In this document: in pieces, positions 39,753-51,154 of the stretch
How positions within the stretch are numbered: position 1 is the first letter of the stretch
Layout: each line of letters opens with the position of its first letter
Assembly: GCF_003286595.3 (NCBI RefSeq)
Contig: NZ_CP132985.1
Coordinates: forward strand, 868,001-932,000
Source of the DNA: Aerococcus mictus
Lineage (GTDB): Bacteria; Bacillota; Bacilli; Lactobacillales; Aerococcaceae
Direction: 5' to 3'
Length of the DNA stretch: 64,000 nt
Notes under the pieces: generated by a model
Told to the model about the DNA's origin: nothing
The model's input: the letters and a program-made list of their open reading frames with translations, nothing else
Database searches by the model: none
Program-made: the position numbers and the translations under genes

Positions 39753-40949
39753 ATGGCAAAAGAAACTGTAAAAGATGTTAATGTCCAAGGTAAAAAGATT
39801 TTAATGCGGGTTGACTTCAATGTCCCTATGAAGGATGGAGAAATTACCGATGATAATCGGATGGTCCAAGCCCTACCAACCATTAAATATGTGATTGAGC
39901 AAGGAGGGAAATTGATCTTATTTTCCCACTTAGGCAAAGTCAAAAGTGAAGAAGATAAAAAAGACAAGTCCCTTGCTCCAGTCGCTAAACACTTAGAAGA
40001 ACTCCTAGGACAAAAAGTAGTCTTTGTTCCTGCTACTCGGGGACAAGAGTTAGAAGAAGCTATTGACCAATTAAATGACGGGGAAGTCTTACTCTTTGAA
40101 AATACCCGTTTTGAAGATGTTGATGGCAAGAAAGAATCCGGTAACGATCCTGAATTAGGTAAATACTGGGCTTCATTAGGCGACGGTATTTTTGTTAACG
40201 ATGCCTTTGGGACCGCTCACCGTGCCCATGCATCTAATGTTGGTATTTCTGCTAATGTTGACCATGCGGTAGCTGGCTTCTTGATGGAAAAGGAATTAAA
40301 CTTCTTAGGGGATGCAGTCAATAATCCTAAGCGACCTTTTGTTGCTATCTTAGGTGGGGCTAAAGTTTCCGATAAAATTGCCGTGATCGAATCCTTACTT
40401 AATAAGGCTGACAAAGTGCTTATTGGTGGGGGTATGGCTTATACCTTCTTAAAAGCAAAGGGTTATGAAGTGGGTAACTCCTTGTTAGAAGAAGACCGTG
40501 TTTCATTAGCTAAAGAAATTATGGAAAAAGCTGGTGACAAACTTTACCTGCCAGTAGATGTTGTCGTTGCCGATGACTTTTCAAATGACGCTAATACGCA
40601 AGTAGTGGCTGCTGATGCCATTCCTGAAGGTTGGGAAGGATTGGATTCCGGTCCTAAGACCAATGAATTATTTGCTAAACAATTAGAAGATGCCAAGACG
40701 GTCGTATGGAATGGCCCTATGGGTGTCTTCGAAATGGAAAAATTTGCCGTTGGTACCAATGCCGTATGTAAAGCGGTTGCTGACCTTGACGATGCCATTA
40801 CTATTGTTGGTGGTGGAGATTCTGCATCAGCTGCTAAGAATTCAGGCTTTGCAGAAAAATTCTCACACATTTCTACCGGTGGGGGAGCTTCTTTACAATT
40901 CTTAGAAGGTAATCCTCTACCAGGTGTTGAAGCGTTAAGTGAAAAATAA
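39753..40949 (+). CDS. pgk: Phosphoglycerate kinase
   Basis: The 398-residue enzyme makes ATP from 1,3-bisphosphoglycerate. RVDFNVP is near residue 18, the ADP-binding GGAKVSDK near 205 and [10 protein letters not shown] near 362. ATG 39753 is selected because AAAGGAG lies 8 nt away; ATG 39747 would be too close. It lies after a terminator, so an extra promoter may exist in the 98-bp gap. Confidence 0.97.
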   Translation: MAKETVKDVNVQGKKILMRVDFNVPMKDGEITDDNRMVQALPTIKYVIEQGGKLILFSHLGKVKSEEDKKDKSLAPVAKHLEELLGQKVVFVPATRGQELEEAIDQLNDGEVLLFENTRFEDVDGKKESGNDPELGKYWASLGDGIFVNDAFGTAHRAHASNVGISANVDHAVAGFLMEKELNFLGDAVNNPKRPFVAILGGAKVSDKIAVIESLLNKADKVLIGGGMAYTFLKAKGYEVGNSLLEEDRVSLAKEIMEKAGDKLYLPVDVVVADDFSNDANTQVVAADAIPEGWEGLDSGPKTNELFAKQLEDAKTVVWNGPMGVFEMEKFAVGTNAVCKAVADLDDAITIVGGGDSASAAKNSGFAEKFSHISTGGGASLQFLEGNPLPGVEALSEK

Positions 40950-40964
40950 GGAAGGATGAACAAA

Positions 40965-41720
40965 GTGAGACAAGTTTTAATTGCCGGAAACTGGAAATTA
41001 AATAAAACCGCTAGTGAAGCAAAAGCTTTTATTGAAGACTTGAAAGCTAAATTAAGTGGTAACGAAAAGGCTGAAGTTTTGGTTTGCCCACCAGCTCTAT
41101 ACGTTCAAAGCTTACTCGCTGAAAGTCAAGGCACTAACATTAAAGTTGGTGCTCAAAACTGCTACTATGAAAATAGTGGGGCTTTCACTGGAGAAATTTC
41201 ACCTTTAGCTTTAGCTGATCTAGGAGCGAGCTACGTGGTTATCGGTCACTCTGAACGTCGGGAATTATTTAACGAAAGCGATGAAGATGTTGCTAAGAAA
41301 GCTAAAGCAATCTTCGATAATGGTATGACACCAATTATTTGTTGCGGTGAAACCTTAGAGCAACGTGAAGAAGGTATTGCCAAAGAATGGATCACTGGAC
41401 AAATCAAGGCAGCCTTAAAAGAACTTAGCCAAGAAGAAATTGCTAAGAGTGTCATTGCTTATGAACCTATCTGGGCAATTGGTACCGGTAAAACCGCCTC
41501 TCCAGAAGACGCTGAAGAAATTTGTGGCCATATCCGTGACGTTGTTTTTGAAGTTGCAGGCCAAGAAGCTAGTGACGCTGTTCGTGTCCTCTACGGTGGT
41601 TCAGTGAAACCTGCTAACGTAAAAGATATCTTAGCTCAAGAAAATATTGATGGCGCCCTAGTAGGCGGAGCTAGTCTTCAAGTCGACGATTTTCTTGCTT
41701 TAGTTAATGCTGCAGAATAA
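40965..41720 (+). CDS. tpiA: Triosephosphate isomerase
   Basis: A 251-residue TIM barrel that interconverts dihydroxyacetone phosphate and glyceraldehyde 3-phosphate. Visible are AGNWKLNKT at residues 7-15, GHSERRE (catalytic His), AYEPIWAIGTG (catalytic Glu) and YGGSVKPANV. The GTG at 40965 has AAGGAAGG at proper spacing and gives the normal length; the ATG at 40956 is too close to the SD. Confidence 0.96.
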   Translation: MRQVLIAGNWKLNKTASEAKAFIEDLKAKLSGNEKAEVLVCPPALYVQSLLAESQGTNIKVGAQNCYYENSGAFTGEISPLALADLGASYVVIGHSERRELFNESDEDVAKKAKAIFDNGMTPIICCGETLEQREEGIAKEWITGQIKAALKELSQEEIAKSVIAYEPIWAIGTGKTASPEDAEEICGHIRDVVFEVAGQEASDAVRVLYGGSVKPANVKDILAQENIDGALVGGASLQVDDFLALVNAAE

Positions 41721-41753
41721 TTCATCAAATAGATTATAAAATTAATTAGATAA

Positions 41754-43067
<1,314 letters not shown>

Positions 43068-43102
43068 TCCAATAAGTAAATTTAAAAACGTTTTTAATTA
43101 AT

Positions 43103-43128
43103 AAGGTGGGTCGCTCCCACCTTTTTAT
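43103..43128 (+). terminator. Terminator after eno
   Basis: Stem AAGGTGGG/CCCACCTT (43103-43110 with 43116-43123), T run. A perfect 16-bp palindrome (43082-43097) lies just before it. Confidence 0.9.
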
Positions 43129-43234
43129 TTTTACTCTAATGGGGAAAGACTTCTTGAAAACTAAGAGGCTTTTCGTGTTAAATAAAGTGTGCTAAGATAG
43201 AAATTAATGATTCCAGGGAACAAGGAGGGATTAA

Positions 43235-43837
43235 ATGTCTCAAACAGAAGACCGCCAAGCTTGGATAGAACAACGTAAGAGCGACAATTATATTTTTGCT
43301 GATGTCATCCAACAGGCTGATGATCGCTATTTAATCAATGGCCAAGCTTTTCAAGTGGTTAAGGATGCTGAAGCGGGCATCGATAAGCAGGAGTTAGCTA
43401 ACCGCTATATGGATATTTTGGATAGCTATGACTATGTGGTGGGCGATTGGAGTTTCCAACAATTGCGTTTGAAGGGTTTTTATGAAGATAAATTACCCCA
43501 CACCAGTATTGACCAGCAAATTTCTTTTTTAGATGATTATTTGTATGAATATTGTAGTTTTGGTTGCGATTATTTTGTTTTAAAGCACCTGCGTAGTGAA
43601 GAAGAAATAAATGAACGTAATCGCCAATTGAAGAGTAAACGGAATAATCAAAATTCTAAGCGCAAGAAGAGAAGGAATAGTCGTCATAATAACCAAGGAA
43701 ATAATCATAAAAAAGCTTCTAAAAAACAAACGAAGACAGTGGGTAAGCGCTTCTCGGTGAAAAAGAAAAATTCCAGTCGTAAAGCCAATGCTGTTAAAGT
43801 AACTGATAAAAAAACGTTTAAAATAAGGAAAAAGTGA
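43235..43837 (+). CDS. YutD-like protein (DUF1027) with basic C-terminus
   Basis: A 200-residue protein with the YutD domain at about residues 20-130 (DSYDYVVGDWSFQQLRLKGFY and FGCDYFVLKHL) and a very Lys/Arg/Asn-rich tail of about 65 residues that probably contacts nucleic acid or is disordered. The order yutD, HAD phosphatase, membrane protein is common in Lactobacillales. Function unknown. SD AAGGAGGG. It overlaps the next start by 1 bp (TGATG). Confidence 0.8.
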   Translation: MSQTEDRQAWIEQRKSDNYIFADVIQQADDRYLINGQAFQVVKDAEAGIDKQELANRYMDILDSYDYVVGDWSFQQLRLKGFYEDKLPHTSIDQQISFLDDYLYEYCSFGCDYFVLKHLRSEEEINERNRQLKSKRNNQNSKRKKRRNSRHNNQGNNHKKASKKQTKTVGKRFSVKKKNSSRKANAVKVTDKKTFKIRKK

Positions 43838-44661
43838 TGAGAAAAGCTAAGAAGATAAAAGGCTTATTGATTGATTTGGATGGAACGGTTTATCGTGGGA
43901 AAAGTTCAATTAAGGGAGCTAAAGCATTTATTGAAAAACTCATTACTAGTCAAACGCCCTTTTTATTTTTAACCAATAATTCCATGAGGTCCCACCAAGA
44001 AGTCCAAGCTTTCCTAGAAAAAGAACACCATATCTTGGTTGATCCAGAAAGGGTTTATAGTAGTGTAGATGCCTTAGTTTATGCTCTGAAAGACGCTTAC
44101 CACCAGGTCGATCACCAACAGGCCGCTTATATTATTGGTAGTGAAATTCTTAAAAAGAGTGTCAGTGACTTAGGCTTTGAACTAAGAACAAATATTGATC
44201 AGCAGATTGACCTAGTAGTCGTAGGCTTGAATCAAAGTGTTTTTTATGACCAGCTCGCTCAAGCAGCTATTGCAGTCCAAAGAGGGGCGGATTTTTACTT
44301 AACTAACCCGGATATACAATTTCCAGATGAACGAGGATTTGTGCCCGGTGCTGGCTCACTAGGTCGTATGATCAGTGAGGTAAGTCGGACGCGTCCCATG
44401 GTTTGTGGCAAACCAGAAAAATTGATTATGTCCGGTGCCTTAGCTAAGTTAGGTCTTCAAGCCGATGAAGTGGCCATGCTGGGTGATAACTTAACCACCG
44501 ATATCTTAGCGGCAAATCGTATGGATATGCCGGCGATATTAATTGAGACCGGTGTCCATCATAAAGAAGACTTAGAAGATTTTTCTGCTAAGCCAGATTA
44601 TATCGTTAAAGATTATGAGGAATTAGGAAAATTATGGCAAGAAATATCCGATTTTACTTAG
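43837..44661 (+). CDS. HAD-family phosphatase (YutF/NagD type, TIGR01457)
   Basis: A 274-residue HAD hydrolase with motif I LLIDLDGTVYRG (residues 10-21), LTNNS (motif II), CGKPEKLIM (motif III Lys) and GDNLTTDILAA (motif IV). NagD-like members remove phosphate from small sugar or nucleotide phosphates; the substrate here is unknown. ATG 43837 follows AAGGAAAAAGTG; a GTG one codon earlier is possible. Its end overlaps the next gene by 28 bp. Confidence 0.88.
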   Translation: MRKAKKIKGLLIDLDGTVYRGKSSIKGAKAFIEKLITSQTPFLFLTNNSMRSHQEVQAFLEKEHHILVDPERVYSSVDALVYALKDAYHQVDHQQAAYIIGSEILKKSVSDLGFELRTNIDQQIDLVVVGLNQSVFYDQLAQAAIAVQRGADFYLTNPDIQFPDERGFVPGAGSLGRMISEVSRTRPMVCGKPEKLIMSGALAKLGLQADEVAMLGDNLTTDILAANRMDMPAILIETGVHHKEDLEDFSAKPDYIVKDYEELGKLWQEISDFT

Positions 44662-45263
44662 GACTTAGCAGCCTGGTGCTTTTTATATTGTGTGGAGCGA
44701 TTACCTTCACGATTTGGTTTACCCCACTCTATTATCTGAGTGCATATCTTGAAGAGGTCAATCAAGTCGTTGATTTATCATGGTTGGAGATTTTCCAGGA
44801 CTACCATCGTATTATTGCTTACCTCAATTTCCCGTGGATTGAACACTTGTCCTTACAGCATTTTCCGATGAGTCCAAAAGGGATCTTTCATTTTTATGAA
44901 GTCAAGCGGCTATTTCAAATCCTATATATCTTATTATTAATCAGTGGTCTGTTATCCGCTCGCTTCCTAAAAAAAGTAAAAACTAACCAGGCTTACTTCT
45001 ATTTATATCGACCCATGAAGGGGTTAATGGTCTTACCTCTTTTATTAATACCGCTCTTTCTTATATTTTTTGACCAGGTTTTTGTTCTATTCCACCAAGT
45101 TTTATTCAATAATGACGCTTGGCTCTTTGATCCCAAGCTTGATCCAGTGATTGAAATCTTGCCAGAGACATTCTTTTTGGCTTGCTTTATTTTGGTGGTG
45201 GTTCTGGTTGAAGGGGCCTTTTATTATTTTTATCGTTTAGGAAAAACTAGTCTCGAAAAGTAG
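44634..45263 (+). CDS. TIGR01906 family integral membrane protein
   Basis: A 209-residue protein with about four transmembrane helices (near residues 8-30, 98-116, 133-153 and 181-200) and an extracellular loop after helix 1 with the family-like YYLSAYL and DYHRIIAYLN. This family follows yutD and the HAD phosphatase in many Lactobacillales, as here. No function is known. The start lies inside the preceding gene, implying coupling. Confidence 0.8.
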   Translation: MARNIRFYLGLSSLVLFILCGAITFTIWFTPLYYLSAYLEEVNQVVDLSWLEIFQDYHRIIAYLNFPWIEHLSLQHFPMSPKGIFHFYEVKRLFQILYILLLISGLLSARFLKKVKTNQAYFYLYRPMKGLMVLPLLLIPLFLIFFDQVFVLFHQVLFNNDAWLFDPKLDPVIEILPETFFLACFILVVVLVEGAFYYFYRLGKTSLEK

Positions 45264-45314
45264 GCTGGTTTTTATTTTTCCTTTAAATATTAAATAGGCT
45301 TTTTTTCTAGTCTT

Positions 45315-45323
45315 TGCTATACT
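45315..45323 (+). promoter_or_regulatory. Extended -10 promoter for serC-serA
   Basis: TGCTATACT, 58 bp before the serC start; I see no convincing -35. Confidence 0.5.
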
Positions 45324-45381
45324 TATTGGTAAGAAAAATCATGAAACAATCATAGAGTTTATATAGGAAGGCGTGTTAAAA

Positions 45382-46473
45382 ATGACTCGTGTGTGGAATT
45401 TCTCTGCCGGACCGGCAACTTTACCCTTAGAAGTATTGGAAAATGTTCAGGAGAACTTAGTTGATTATCATGGTCAAGGCTTATCTGTTTTGGAAATGAG
45501 TCACCGATCAGACTCTTTTCAAGAGATCATTGAAGGAGCAGAATCTTTAATTCGAGAATTATTAGCTGTCCCTTCCAATTATCAAGTGTTATTTATGCAA
45601 GGTGGTGCAACCTTGCAATTTTCAGCACTTCCATTAAACTTATTAAAAAACGGTAAAGCGGCTTACCTTATTGGTGGTAGCTGGGGTGAGAAGGCCTATC
45701 AAGAAGCTAAAAAATTAACCGGTAAGGCTACTATTCTAGCCTCTTCTAAAGACGATCAATACCAAAAATTACCCCTCTTAACCGATTTTAATTCTAGTGA
45801 CTATGATTACATTCATATCACCAGTAACAATACTATTGAGGGAACCCAATTCCGAAATTATCCTGATCCGAAAAGCTCAAACTTAGTCGCTGATATGTCA
45901 TCGGACTTCCTTAGCCACCCCGTGAATGTTTCTCAATTTGCTTTGATTTATGCGGGGGCGCAAAAGAATGTTGGACCAGCTGGTGTCAGTGTAGTGATTA
46001 TCCGTGATGATTTATTAGAGGATAATGGTCAAGTAATTCCAACTTATTTAGACTATAAAACCCATGCCAGCAAGCATTCCTTATACAACACCCCACCAAC
46101 CTTCTCTATTTATGTGATGCGTTTAGTTCTGGAATGGATTAAAAATCAGGGGGGCTTAGCCGCTATTGACCAAATCAATCAAAGAAAAGCCGCTAAACTC
46201 TACCAAGCCATTGATCAATCAGAAATCTTTGTTAACCCGGTTCTTCCATCAGATCGCTCACCTATGAATATTCCTTTTACCAGCCAAGATGCTGATATCG
46301 ACCAAGAATTTATCCAAGCAGCCAAGAAGAAGGGATTTATTAATTTGAAAGGTCATCGTTCTGTAGGTGGGATGCGCGCAAGCATCTATAATGCCTTCCC
46401 TGAAGCGGGTGTGGATGCCTTAGTCCAATTCATGAAGGATTTTGAAAGTGAGGTTAAACATGAAAAAAATTAA
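45382..46473 (+). CDS. serC: Phosphoserine aminotransferase
   Basis: The 363-residue PLP enzyme makes 3-phosphoserine from 3-phosphohydroxypyruvate and glutamate. NFSAGPATLP is at the N-terminus, TSNNTIEGTQF near 155 and the PLP Lys in AGAQKNVGPAGV near 195. ATG 45382 is preferred over a GTG at 45373, which is too near the SD AGGAAGG. It forms an operon with serA (14-bp overlap). Confidence 0.96.
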   Translation: MTRVWNFSAGPATLPLEVLENVQENLVDYHGQGLSVLEMSHRSDSFQEIIEGAESLIRELLAVPSNYQVLFMQGGATLQFSALPLNLLKNGKAAYLIGGSWGEKAYQEAKKLTGKATILASSKDDQYQKLPLLTDFNSSDYDYIHITSNNTIEGTQFRNYPDPKSSNLVADMSSDFLSHPVNVSQFALIYAGAQKNVGPAGVSVVIIRDDLLEDNGQVIPTYLDYKTHASKHSLYNTPPTFSIYVMRLVLEWIKNQGGLAAIDQINQRKAAKLYQAIDQSEIFVNPVLPSDRSPMNIPFTSQDADIDQEFIQAAKKKGFINLKGHRSVGGMRASIYNAFPEAGVDALVQFMKDFESEVKHEKN

Positions 46474-47644
46474 TACTTTAGACAATATCGCTGAAACAGG
46501 GCTTAATTATTTACGTAAACAAGGCTACTTAATTAATAATGACCAAGAGCCGGATGCTCTTATTTTACGCAGTAGCGATATTCATAACTACAACTTTTCG
46601 TCTCAACTAAAAGCAATCGGGCGCTCAGGCGTGGGGGTAAATAATATTCCTGTTGATGAATGTAGTGAAAAGGGGATTGTTGTCTTTAATGCACCGGGGG
46701 CCAACGCCAACTCGGTTAAGGAACTGGTTATTGCTATGATGATTAATCTCTCTCGCAATGTCTTTCAAGCAGAACATTGGATCAATCGCTTAGAGGGGGA
46801 AGATGTCCACAAGCAAGTTGAAGCCGGAAAGAAGATGTTCCGTGGTCAAGAGCTAATGGGCAAGACCTTAGGAGTTATTGGCCTAGGTAATGTCGGCGCT
46901 CGGGTCGCTAATGCGGGAATTGAACTAGGTATGGATGTCATTGGCTATGATAACTATATTTCAGTGAAAAATGCTTGGCAAATTAACCAAAAAGTGTCTT
47001 ATTGTGATGATGTGAAAGATATTTTCCAACAATCCGACTACATCACCATCCACACCCCCTATACAGAAGAAACCCACCATTTAATTGGTTTTGAAAACCT
47101 CTCTCTGGTTAAAACAGGAGCGATTATTCTTAACTATTCACGTCAAGAAACAGTTGATCCCCAAGCCATGCTTACCTTCTTAGAAAATGGCATGGTGAAA
47201 TACTTTGCTAGTGATTTCTATTTTGAAGAATTGGCAGGTAGGGAGGACTTTATTATGACTCCTCACTTAGGAGCAAGCACCGAACAATCTGAAGAAAAGT
47301 GTGCCTTGATGGTGGCCCAAGAAGTAAATCATTACCTGGAAAGTGGCGAAATCAAGAATTCTGTTAACTTCCCCAATGTGGAAATGACCTTCAATGCGCC
47401 ATTACGTCTGTCCATTATTAATGAAAACATTCCTAATATGGTGGCTGGGATATCTCGTTACCTAGCAGATGAAGATATTAACATCGAAAAAATTATCAAT
47501 AAGAGTCGAGGAAATTATGCTTACACCTTAGTCGATGTGAGTGGGGATGATCTTTTAAGCAAAGTCAATACCTTTATGGAAGATGTTAGAAGCGTTAAAG
47601 GGATTAAAAAGATTCGTATGATTCAAAATCCTCATGATAAATAA
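46460..47644 (+). CDS. serA: D-3-phosphoglycerate dehydrogenase
   Basis: A 394-residue enzyme that oxidises 3-phosphoglycerate, the first step of serine synthesis. NAD-binding GVIGLGNVGARVANAG is near 137, catalytic Arg/Glu/His lie in the NYSRQETV and TPHLGASTEQSEEK regions, and a C-terminal ACT domain (about 315-394) can bind serine for feedback control. SD GAGGTTAAAC. Together with SerC it drains glycolytic 3-phosphoglycerate; serB is not in the window. Confidence 0.93.
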   Translation: MKKINTLDNIAETGLNYLRKQGYLINNDQEPDALILRSSDIHNYNFSSQLKAIGRSGVGVNNIPVDECSEKGIVVFNAPGANANSVKELVIAMMINLSRNVFQAEHWINRLEGEDVHKQVEAGKKMFRGQELMGKTLGVIGLGNVGARVANAGIELGMDVIGYDNYISVKNAWQINQKVSYCDDVKDIFQQSDYITIHTPYTEETHHLIGFENLSLVKTGAIILNYSRQETVDPQAMLTFLENGMVKYFASDFYFEELAGREDFIMTPHLGASTEQSEEKCALMVAQEVNHYLESGEIKNSVNFPNVEMTFNAPLRLSIINENIPNMVAGISRYLADEDINIEKIINKSRGNYAYTLVDVSGDDLLSKVNTFMEDVRSVKGIKKIRMIQNPHDK

Positions 47645-47681
47645 TGACTAGCTGTCCTGCTGAGACGAAATAGTTTTTTCC

Positions 47682-47710
47682 TTGAGTCCCTATGATTATT
47701 ATGTTACCAT
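47682..47710 (+). promoter_or_regulatory. Promoter for secG
   Basis: TTGAGT (47682-47687), 17-bp spacer, TACCAT (47705-47710) with an extended TGT. Confidence 0.5.
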
Positions 47711-47746
47711 TGCTAAGAAACCTAGTAGAAGAGACGAGGGAAACTT

Positions 47747-47977
47747 TTGAAAAATATATTACTTATTTCAATAATTGTAATTAGTATTTTATTGATATTA
47801 GCAGTGATTATTTCCCCAGCCAAAACAAGTTCCAGTGCCAATATCACAGGCGCAATGGACCAAGGAATGAATGGAAAAAAGGCCCGCGGTTTTGACGCGG
47901 CCATGGATCGCATTATTAGCGTTCTAGGATTTGCCTTTATGATAATTGCTGTCGTGTTAGCAAAATTATCTTCCTAG
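47747..47977 (+). CDS. secG: Preprotein translocase subunit SecG
   Basis: A 76-residue protein with two transmembrane helices (residues 3-22 and 57-75) and the conserved G-R-G-F-D region GKKARGFDAAMDR. SecG assists SecYE in protein export. The start codon is TTG with ACGAGGGAAAC upstream. The order secG-est-rnr-smpB with ssrA nearby is as in Bacillus. Confidence 0.92.
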   Translation: MKNILLISIIVISILLILAVIISPAKTSSSANITGAMDQGMNGKKARGFDAAMDRIISVLGFAFMIIAVVLAKLSS

Positions 47978-47989
47978 TTTTAGGAAAGT

Positions 47990-48013
47990 GCTGGGCTTAT
48001 CCCAGCTTTTTTT
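47990..48013 (+). terminator. Terminator between secG and est
   Basis: GCTGGG/CCCAGC (47990-47995 with 48001-48006), 5-nt loop, seven T. Est lies only 39 bp further, so read-through or another promoter is needed for it. Confidence 0.85.
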
Positions 48014-48051
48014 ATAGAAAAATGTCAATCTTAGAAAGATCAGGGACCTCT

Positions 48052-48801
48052 ATGCAAAAGCAAGAATCATTTTATTTTACCGGCGATAATGAAGTAGCTG
48101 TCCTCTTATTTCATGCTTATACAGGAAGCACAGCTGATGTAAGAATGACAGGGCGGGCTTTGAATCGTGAAGGCTATACAGTCTATTGTCATAATTTAAC
48201 CGGTCATGGCACTGGACGCGTAGAAGATATTTTAGCAGCAGATCCAAGTGATTGGATCGAGGATGCTCGCCAAGCTTTAGCCTTTATCAACAGCCAAGGC
48301 TATGACAAGCTAGCGGTCTTTGGTTTGTCTTTGGGTGGTTCTATTGCCACCAAGTTATTTATTGAAGAAGAGAGTCAATTTATAGCAGCTGGCTCTTTCT
48401 GTACGCCTATTATGACTACAAACATTGAAGAAACGAATGTAGGAAAGGCTTTTATGGCCATGGCTAGAAATGTCAAAGAAAAGGAAGGCTTTAGTGGAGA
48501 GGCTCTGGAAGCGGAATTAAAGGACATTGAAGCGGACCTCTCTCTTTCCCTAGAGAAGATCAATCGTTTTAACAATTCCATGCATAGCCAACTAGGGACA
48601 ATCACTAAACCTTACTTCATCGCCGAAGCCGGTCAAGATGAACTTGTCGGTGATAATAGTGGTCGTCTGTTGAAAGAAGCTATGCCCAATGCTCAGGTGA
48701 CCTTAGCCCATTTTGAAGATAGTGGCCATGTGATTACCGTTGGCAAAGCCCATCAAGCATTTGAACAAGCACTAATCAAATTTCTCAACCAGGTGGTGTA
48801 A
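48052..48801 (+). CDS. est: Carboxylesterase, alpha/beta hydrolase (Est30-like)
   Basis: A 249-residue alpha/beta hydrolase: nucleophile elbow GLSLGGS (Ser near 93), Asp in AGQDELV (about 195) and His in SGHVITV (about 225). Est30/YvaK esterases cleave short and medium acyl esters; the physiological substrate is unknown. ATG 48052 has CAGGGACCTCT upstream and gives the family length; an earlier ATG at 48022 overlaps the terminator area. It lies in the secG-rnr cluster. Confidence 0.88.
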   Translation: MQKQESFYFTGDNEVAVLLFHAYTGSTADVRMTGRALNREGYTVYCHNLTGHGTGRVEDILAADPSDWIEDARQALAFINSQGYDKLAVFGLSLGGSIATKLFIEEESQFIAAGSFCTPIMTTNIEETNVGKAFMAMARNVKEKEGFSGEALEAELKDIEADLSLSLEKINRFNNSMHSQLGTITKPYFIAEAGQDELVGDNSGRLLKEAMPNAQVTLAHFEDSGHVITVGKAHQAFEQALIKFLNQVV

Positions 48802-48808
48802 AACATAT

Positions 48809-51133
48809 ATGAATATAGACCAAGTCAGTCAGCAATTGGTCGCTGCAGTAAAAAAAGAAGCGACCCCCTTAACGATACAAGAATGGAGTCAGAGGTTTAA
48901 TTGCAATAGCAGTGATGACTATCCTGAATTTATAAAATTAGTTGCCCAGTTACAGAGAAATGGTGACATCGAAATTCTTGATAACGGGGGCTTAGTTTCT
49001 AAAAAATCAGACAAACGTTATCAGGGAAGTTTTTCTTTAAATCAAAAAGGCTTTGGTTTTGTTTCCATTGAGGGATTTGATGACGATATTTTCATCCCCC
49101 GTGGTGAAACTGGTGGTGCAATGAATGGCGACCAAGTGGCGGTTCAATTGACTAAACGTAACCGGGGAGAACAAAAAGATGAAGGCACGATTACAAAGGT
49201 ACTAGAAAGAGCTTTGAATCGAGTGACCGGTGAATTTGTTCCTTATAATGATAAGCTAAAAGCCGAATCCGGTTATATTGGTGGGATAAGGATTCAAAAT
49301 AAAGGCGAAGAAATGATGACTTGCTTTGTCTTGAGTGATGGACTACACCCAGTAGAGGGTGAAATTGTCATCGCAGAAATTGCAGAATATCCTTCTCTCG
49401 ACCAGCCCTTACAAATGACTGGTCGTGTCATCCAAACCATTGGTCATAAGGATGCTCCTGGGGTCGATATTCTCGCTATCTTAAATATGTTTGATATTCC
49501 TCATGAATTTCCTGAGGAGGTTCTTGATGAAGCGGAGGAAGTCCCTGAGCAAATTGACCCAGGGGAGGCTCAAAAACGTTATGATTATCGTTCCTTACTT
49601 ACGATTACCATCGATGGGGCTGATGCTAAAGACTTGGACGATGCGATTTCCTTAAGAAAACTTGGCAATGGCCATCTGGAGTTAGGTGTTCATATTGCCG
49701 ATGTTTCCTATTATGTTACCGCAGGAAGCGCTATTGATAAGGAAGCCTGGAAACGTGGGACCAGTGTATATTTAACTGATCGCGTGGTTCCTATGCTACC
49801 TCAACGCTTATCCAACGGGATTTGTTCCTTACAGGCTAACCAGGACCGTTTAACCATGTCATGCTTGATGGAAATTGATCCTAAATCAGCCAAGGTTATA
49901 AATTATCATATTGGGCCAAGCATCATCCAATCGGACTATCGGATGGTTTATGATGACGTTAATAAATTATTAGAGGGTAAAGATAAACAATTAAGTGAAA
50001 AATACACTGAACTTTTACCTATGCTTAATGACATGGCTGCACTCCACCAGTCTTTAAGCGATAAACGCCATCACAGAGGGGCGATTGATTTTGATACGCC
50101 TGAAGCTGAAATCATTGTTGATAAAGAAGGCCGTCCCCTTGATATTGTGGTTAGGGAACGTGGAACAGCTGAACGGATGATTGAATCTTTTATGCTAGCT
50201 GCTAATGAAATCGTGGCTCATGAATTTACTAAGCGCCACCTGCCGTTCATTTATCGTATCCACGAATCGCCTGATGATGAGCGGATGAAGACCTTTATTG
50301 AATTTGCTCAAACGTTAGGGGTTCATGTGAAGAAAACAGACGGCAAAGTAAGTCCTAAAGATTTGCAAAATACCCTGGAAGAAGCAGCTGGTGAAAGTTA
50401 TGCTCCCGTTGTCCAAGTCATGGCTTTACGGAGTATGCAACAGGCTAAGTATGACCTCCAGCCAATTGGTCACTACGGCCTAGCTGCCAAGGACTATACC
50501 CACTTTACTTCACCAATTCGTCGTTATCCTGACCTCTTAGCCCATCGCCTCATCCGTTATTATCTCACCCACAAGCCCAATCCTGCCAAGAAGGATGAGC
50601 TCAGTCAAAGCATTGAAGTTACTGCCGATCAAGCTTCAAAAACAGAGCGGCGTAGTGTGGATGCCGAAAGAGAAACCGAGAGCCTTAAGAAAACTGAATT
50701 TATGGTTGATAAAGTTGGGGAAGAATTTGATGGTATTATTTCTTCAGTGACCAAGTTTGGTATCTTCGTACAACTCGCTAATACGGTTGAAGGATTGGTC
50801 CATATCTCTAACTTGGATGATGATTATTATAACTATGTGGATAAACATATGATCTTAGTTGGGGAGCATACGGGGAATATTTATCGTATAGGAGACCCAG
50901 TGCGGGTGAAATTGGTCAAGGCTGATACAGACTCTAGACAGATTGATTTTGAGATTATCAACCCAGAGAAAAAGACTAAGAAAACTAATTCCCAGCCTAA
51001 GAAAACCGATCATAAAGGGAAAAATATTCAAGGACACAAGAAGCATTCTAAAAAAGCTAAAAAGAATAAACATAAGAAAAAGCATAAGAAGCAGAAAAAC
51101 AAGAAGAATTTTGTTATTCGAAAGGCTAAATGA
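48809..51133 (+). CDS. rnr: Ribonuclease R
   Basis: The 774-residue 3'-5' exonuclease has an N-terminal HTH (about 1-65), cold-shock domains (70-210), the catalytic RNB domain (about 255-590, with DGADAKDLDDAISL holding the metal Asp residues), an S1 domain (about 630-712) and a Lys-rich tail. It degrades structured RNA and, with tmRNA-SmpB, defective messages. The tail of about 50 residues is nearly all basic, a family trait. SD is weak (AGGTGGTG). Followed by smpB. Confidence 0.96.
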   Translation: MNIDQVSQQLVAAVKKEATPLTIQEWSQRFNCNSSDDYPEFIKLVAQLQRNGDIEILDNGGLVSKKSDKRYQGSFSLNQKGFGFVSIEGFDDDIFIPRGETGGAMNGDQVAVQLTKRNRGEQKDEGTITKVLERALNRVTGEFVPYNDKLKAESGYIGGIRIQNKGEEMMTCFVLSDGLHPVEGEIVIAEIAEYPSLDQPLQMTGRVIQTIGHKDAPGVDILAILNMFDIPHEFPEEVLDEAEEVPEQIDPGEAQKRYDYRSLLTITIDGADAKDLDDAISLRKLGNGHLELGVHIADVSYYVTAGSAIDKEAWKRGTSVYLTDRVVPMLPQRLSNGICSLQANQDRLTMSCLMEIDPKSAKVINYHIGPSIIQSDYRMVYDDVNKLLEGKDKQLSEKYTELLPMLNDMAALHQSLSDKRHHRGAIDFDTPEAEIIVDKEGRPLDIVVRERGTAERMIESFMLAANEIVAHEFTKRHLPFIYRIHESPDDERMKTFIEFAQTLGVHVKKTDGKVSPKDLQNTLEEAAGESYAPVVQVMALRSMQQAKYDLQPIGHYGLAAKDYTHFTSPIRRYPDLLAHRLIRYYLTHKPNPAKKDELSQSIEVTADQASKTERRSVDAERETESLKKTEFMVDKVGEEFDGIISSVTKFGIFVQLANTVEGLVHISNLDDDYYNYVDKHMILVGEHTGNIYRIGDPVRVKLVKADTDSRQIDFEIINPEKKTKKTNSQPKKTDHKGKNIQGHKKHSKKAKKNKHKKKHKKQKNKKNFVIRKAK

Positions 51134-51154
51134 TAACAAAAGGGGAGAAACTGT

